Positions 6,088 through 7,696 of a stretch of DNA of 7,696 bases are shown piece after piece. The stretch spans positions 1 to 7,696 of the forward strand of contig JAANWY010000111.1 of assembly GCA_018263655.1 (NCBI GenBank), read 5' to 3'. Positions within the stretch are counted from its first letter, which is position 1, and each line of letters starts with the position of its first letter. The notes under the pieces were generated by a model. That model was not told the DNA's origin and searched no databases. It worked only from the letters and a program-made list of their open reading frames with translations. The translations under genes and the position numbers were made by a program. This stretch comes from Anaerolineales bacterium (lineage in GTDB: Bacteria > Chloroflexota > Anaerolineae > Epilineales > JAANWY01).

Positions 6088-6135
6088 TAGGGGCGAGGCC
6101 CTATATGCGCCTCGTCTCGACTGTCCTCGCCCCTA
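6088..6135 (-). other. Intercistronic hairpin between binding protein and permease genes
   Basis: Perfect 11-bp arms (TAGGGGCGAGG at 6088-6098, its complement at 6125-6135) enclose a 26-nt loop. It starts 7 nt beyond the stop of the binding-protein gene. No T-run follows on the minus strand, so it is unlikely to be a full terminator. In sugar ABC operons such hairpins often protect the upstream mRNA, making binding protein more abundant than permease. The arm sequence also resembles a dispersed palindromic repeat seen in several bacterial groups. Confidence 0.7.
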
Positions 6136-6142
6136 CAAACGT

Positions 6143-7480
6143 TTACTTTGGATACCCGTTCTCCGCCAGGAAGGCGTCTACCTGGTCACAGATCTCCGGG
6201 ACCGCCTCTTCAGGCGTGGCTTCGCCGGCCCAAACCCGCTGCAGACCCGGGCTGATGATGGAGCCGTTCAGTTCGCCCCACTCGGGGAAGTAGCCGAAGC
6301 GTCCGACCTTGGCGTTCTCACCCTCGGTGAGGAAGGCTTCGCGGTTCTCGGGCGGTGCATCGGCTTCGAGGAAAGCGTCGGAGCGGGCCACCGACTTCAG
6401 AGCGGGGAAGACTTCTCCCGACTCGGTGTAGATGCGCAGACCGCCCTCGGTGCTCTGCAGCCAACTCAGGAACGTCCACGCCTCTTCCTTATTGTCGCTG
6501 GCACTGCTCATCACCCAGGCCGCGCCGCCGGCGGAGGCCGACCGCTGGCCGTCTTCCGGAATCGGTACCGGCGCCACGTCGTAGTTCATGCCGGCTTGGT
6601 TGAAGGCCGATACCCGGCTTGCGTTTTGGATGATCATAGCCACCTGGCCACTCTGGAAGGCCGCTGAGTCACCACCAGCTTGGCTGAGGTTCGCATCCCG
6701 CATTGCGAGATTATTGTTCATCAAGTCGGCGAAGAACTTGATGGCCTCCATAGCCGCCGGCTCGGTCAGTGTGCACTTGGACGGGTTGCGCATGTCGTCC
6801 AGAATGCTGCCGCTGTTCTGGCCGCTCCACAATTGATACTTGCCACCTTCCATGCCCAGCGCGTAACGCGATACGCGGCCGCTGGACTCGACGACGGTCA
6901 GCTTCTCGGCCGCAGCCAAGAAGTCATCCCATGTCCAGTCCTCGGTGGGGTAGTCCACGCCAACCTCGTCGAAGGTGTCCTTGTTGTAGTACAGCACCTC
7001 GATGCCGATATCGCGGGGGAACCCGTAGACGTCGCCCTCGTACATGGCCGATTCCAGGAGAGCCGGCCAGTAGTCACTCAAGTCATAGCCGCTTTTCTCA
7101 ATCCAGGGCTCCAGGTTCTCCAGTACACCATCGGCGGCGTAGCGTGGCGTGGGCCACAGGAAGAGCACGTCGGGAATGACGGACGCATCACCGCTGGCCC
7201 AGAGTGTCTGAACCTTGGTGAAGTAATCGCTCCACGGCTCAATCATGGTCTCGATTTCGATGTTGGGGTGTTCGGCCATAAAGGCGTCTGCCACCTTCAT
7301 GTGAGTCTCCGCTTCGGCTGGGCTACCCCAGAACGCCCAGGTGAGGGTGACGGCCTCGGCGGCCGGCTCCTCCCCCGAGGGGGCCTCGGCGGCCGGTGTG
7401 GGCGGCGCCACACAGGCAGACAGTACAAACACAATGCTCAGTAGAGGCACCAGTACGTGCAGCAGTCTTTGCTTTGACAT
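6143..7480 (-). CDS. Sugar ABC transporter substrate-binding lipoprotein (family 1)
   Basis: This is the extracellular solute-binding protein that captures a carbohydrate and delivers it to the two permeases downstream. The 445-residue precursor has a basic start (MSKQRLL), a hydrophobic core and a lipobox LSAC with Cys23, so it is probably cleaved by signal peptidase II and lipid-anchored. An Ala/Pro/Glu tether (24-43) precedes VTLTWAFWGSPAE, the usual first strand of family 1 binding proteins. YGFPRDIGIEVLYYNKDTF and the C-terminal AFLAENGYPK region fit the family. ATG 7480 is chosen over an upstream in-frame start at 7654 because GGGAGGAG lies 5 nt before it and the signal peptide starts there. 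A 15-bp direct repeat (7352-7366, 7382-7396) encodes PAAEA twice in the tether. The substrate cannot be deduced. Confidence 0.95.
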   Translation of the reverse strand: MSKQRLLHVLVPLLSIVFVLSACVAPPTPAAEAPSGEEPAAEAVTLTWAFWGSPAEAETHMKVADAFMAEHPNIEIETMIEPWSDYFTKVQTLWASGDASVIPDVLFLWPTPRYAADGVLENLEPWIEKSGYDLSDYWPALLESAMYEGDVYGFPRDIGIEVLYYNKDTFDEVGVDYPTEDWTWDDFLAAAEKLTVVESSGRVSRYALGMEGGKYQLWSGQNSGSILDDMRNPSKCTLTEPAAMEAIKFFADLMNNNLAMRDANLSQAGGDSAAFQSGQVAMIIQNASRVSAFNQAGMNYDVAPVPIPEDGQRSASAGGAAWVMSSASDNKEEAWTFLSWLQSTEGGLRIYTESGEVFPALKSVARSDAFLEADAPPENREAFLTEGENAKVGRFGYFPEWGELNGSIISPGLQRVWAGEATPEEAVPEICDQVDAFLAENGYPK

Positions 7481-7485
7481 CAAAT

Positions 7486-7493
7486 CTCCTCCC
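7486..7493 (-). promoter_or_regulatory. Ribosome binding site of the binding-protein gene
   Basis: GGGAGGAG on the minus strand, 5 nt before ATG 7480, is a strong site consistent with high expression. It settles the start choice against the longer reading frame. Confidence 0.8.
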
Positions 7494-7535
7494 TTGCTGA
7501 ATGTCCCCGTAGAGGGGAAAACAAACGTGAAAAAC

Positions 7536-7564
7536 ATTATAACACAGACCGCCAAGCCAGGCAA
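7536..7564 (-). promoter_or_regulatory. Sigma70-type promoter of the sugar ABC operon
   Basis: TTGCCT (7564-7559, 4/6) and a perfect TATAAT (7541-7536) are separated by 17 nt on the minus strand. A TGT directly before the -10 makes it extended. Transcription would start near 7529, about 50 nt before the ATG. The leader contains a small 5-bp stem (7504-7508 with 7514-7518). No clear operator for a sugar-responsive repressor was seen. Confidence 0.75.
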
Positions 7565-7580
7565 GAACCTACGGAGAGCG

Positions 7581-7696
7581 TCACGCATTGGGGACAAGCT
7601 CCGCCAGGGTTTCGGCCGGCCAGCCAAGGAACTGGCCGCGACAAACCTGTGCAATGGGTAGCTTGCGCACCTCGTAGCCGGCCAACTCCAACGGGC
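7581..7696 (-). CDS. C-terminal end of an unrecognised protein
   Basis: A minus-strand frame enters from the right edge and ends at TGA 7583-7581. It encodes 37 residues beginning PLELAGYEVRKLPIAQVCRG and ending ETLAELVPNA. Most codons end in G or C, as in the neighbouring genes, and the composition looks protein-like, unlike the other two frames here. It ends 16 bp before the -35 of the sugar ABC promoter, in the same direction. I do not recognise the family. No terminator is visible between it and the ABC operon, so read-through is possible. Confidence 0.5.
   Translation of the reverse strand, partial: PLELAGYEVRKLPIAQVCRGQFLGWPAETLAELVPNA

Noticed and set aside
5954..7444. Plus-strand reading frames of 237 and 254 codons opposite the binding-protein gene
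   Set aside because: Both mirror a well-supported lipoprotein gene, show no family motifs, and have compositions expected of antisense frames in GC-rich DNA.
7504..7518. Small stem TCCCC/GGGGA in the leader of the sugar operon as a terminator or riboswitch
   Set aside because: It has only 5 bp, the T-run is on the wrong side for the minus strand, and no riboswitch core is recognisable.
7481..7654. N-terminal extension of the binding protein from 7654
   Set aside because: It would run through the TATAAT promoter and the Shine-Dalgarno site. The proper lipoprotein signal peptide starts at 7480.

Overview
The window looks like a chromosomal segment of an uncultured, GC-rich bacterium, most likely a member of the Chloroflexota (Anaerolineae/Caldilineae type). 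This rests on impression rather than a search. The clues are two secreted proteins with lipoboxes followed by Pro/Thr/Ala/Glu-rich tethers, a sugar-ABC binding protein whose lipid-anchored N-terminus is of the style common in that phylum, a Tat-exported MsrP that appears to be lipid-anchored, and short GC-rich palindromes scattered between genes. No mobile-element genes, phage genes, CRISPR array, tRNA or rRNA were seen.

Layout. (1) Bases 1-77 are a perfect inverted copy of an internal piece of sufB (821-897), followed by a strong hairpin terminator (88-118). (2) sufB (140-1555, minus) is a single-gene unit with a near-ideal sigma70 promoter (1610-1638) and its own terminator. (3) The 296-bp divergent intergenic region (1556-1851) holds that promoter, a small AT-rich palindrome (1643-1658) and a striking pair of nested inverted repeats (1667-1829). 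(4) A plus-strand operon runs msrP (1852-2805), msrQ (2805-3500) and a family-2 glycosyltransferase (3490-4227), with coding overlaps at both junctions. (5) A minus-strand ABC sugar-importer operon reads right to left: binding lipoprotein (6143-7480), UgpA/MalF-like permease (5053-6051) and UgpE/MalG-like permease (4199-5056). Its promoter is at 7536-7564. The last permease overlaps the glycosyltransferase tail-to-tail by 29 bp. (6) The right edge holds the last 37 codons of an unrecognised minus-strand gene (7581-7696).

How the genes work together. SufB is the scaffold for Fe-S cluster assembly. MsrP/MsrQ form the quinone-linked system that repairs oxidised methionines in exported proteins. 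Both are classically linked to oxidative-stress physiology, and here they are transcribed divergently from one shared control region. The ABC genes encode a CUT1-type carbohydrate uptake system without an ATPase gene, as is common when a shared ATPase is encoded elsewhere.

I do not see a convincing undescribed system. The items most worth checking are the nested inverted repeats upstream of msrP, the apparent ATT start codon of the first permease, and the inverted sufB fragment, which may be an assembly artefact.
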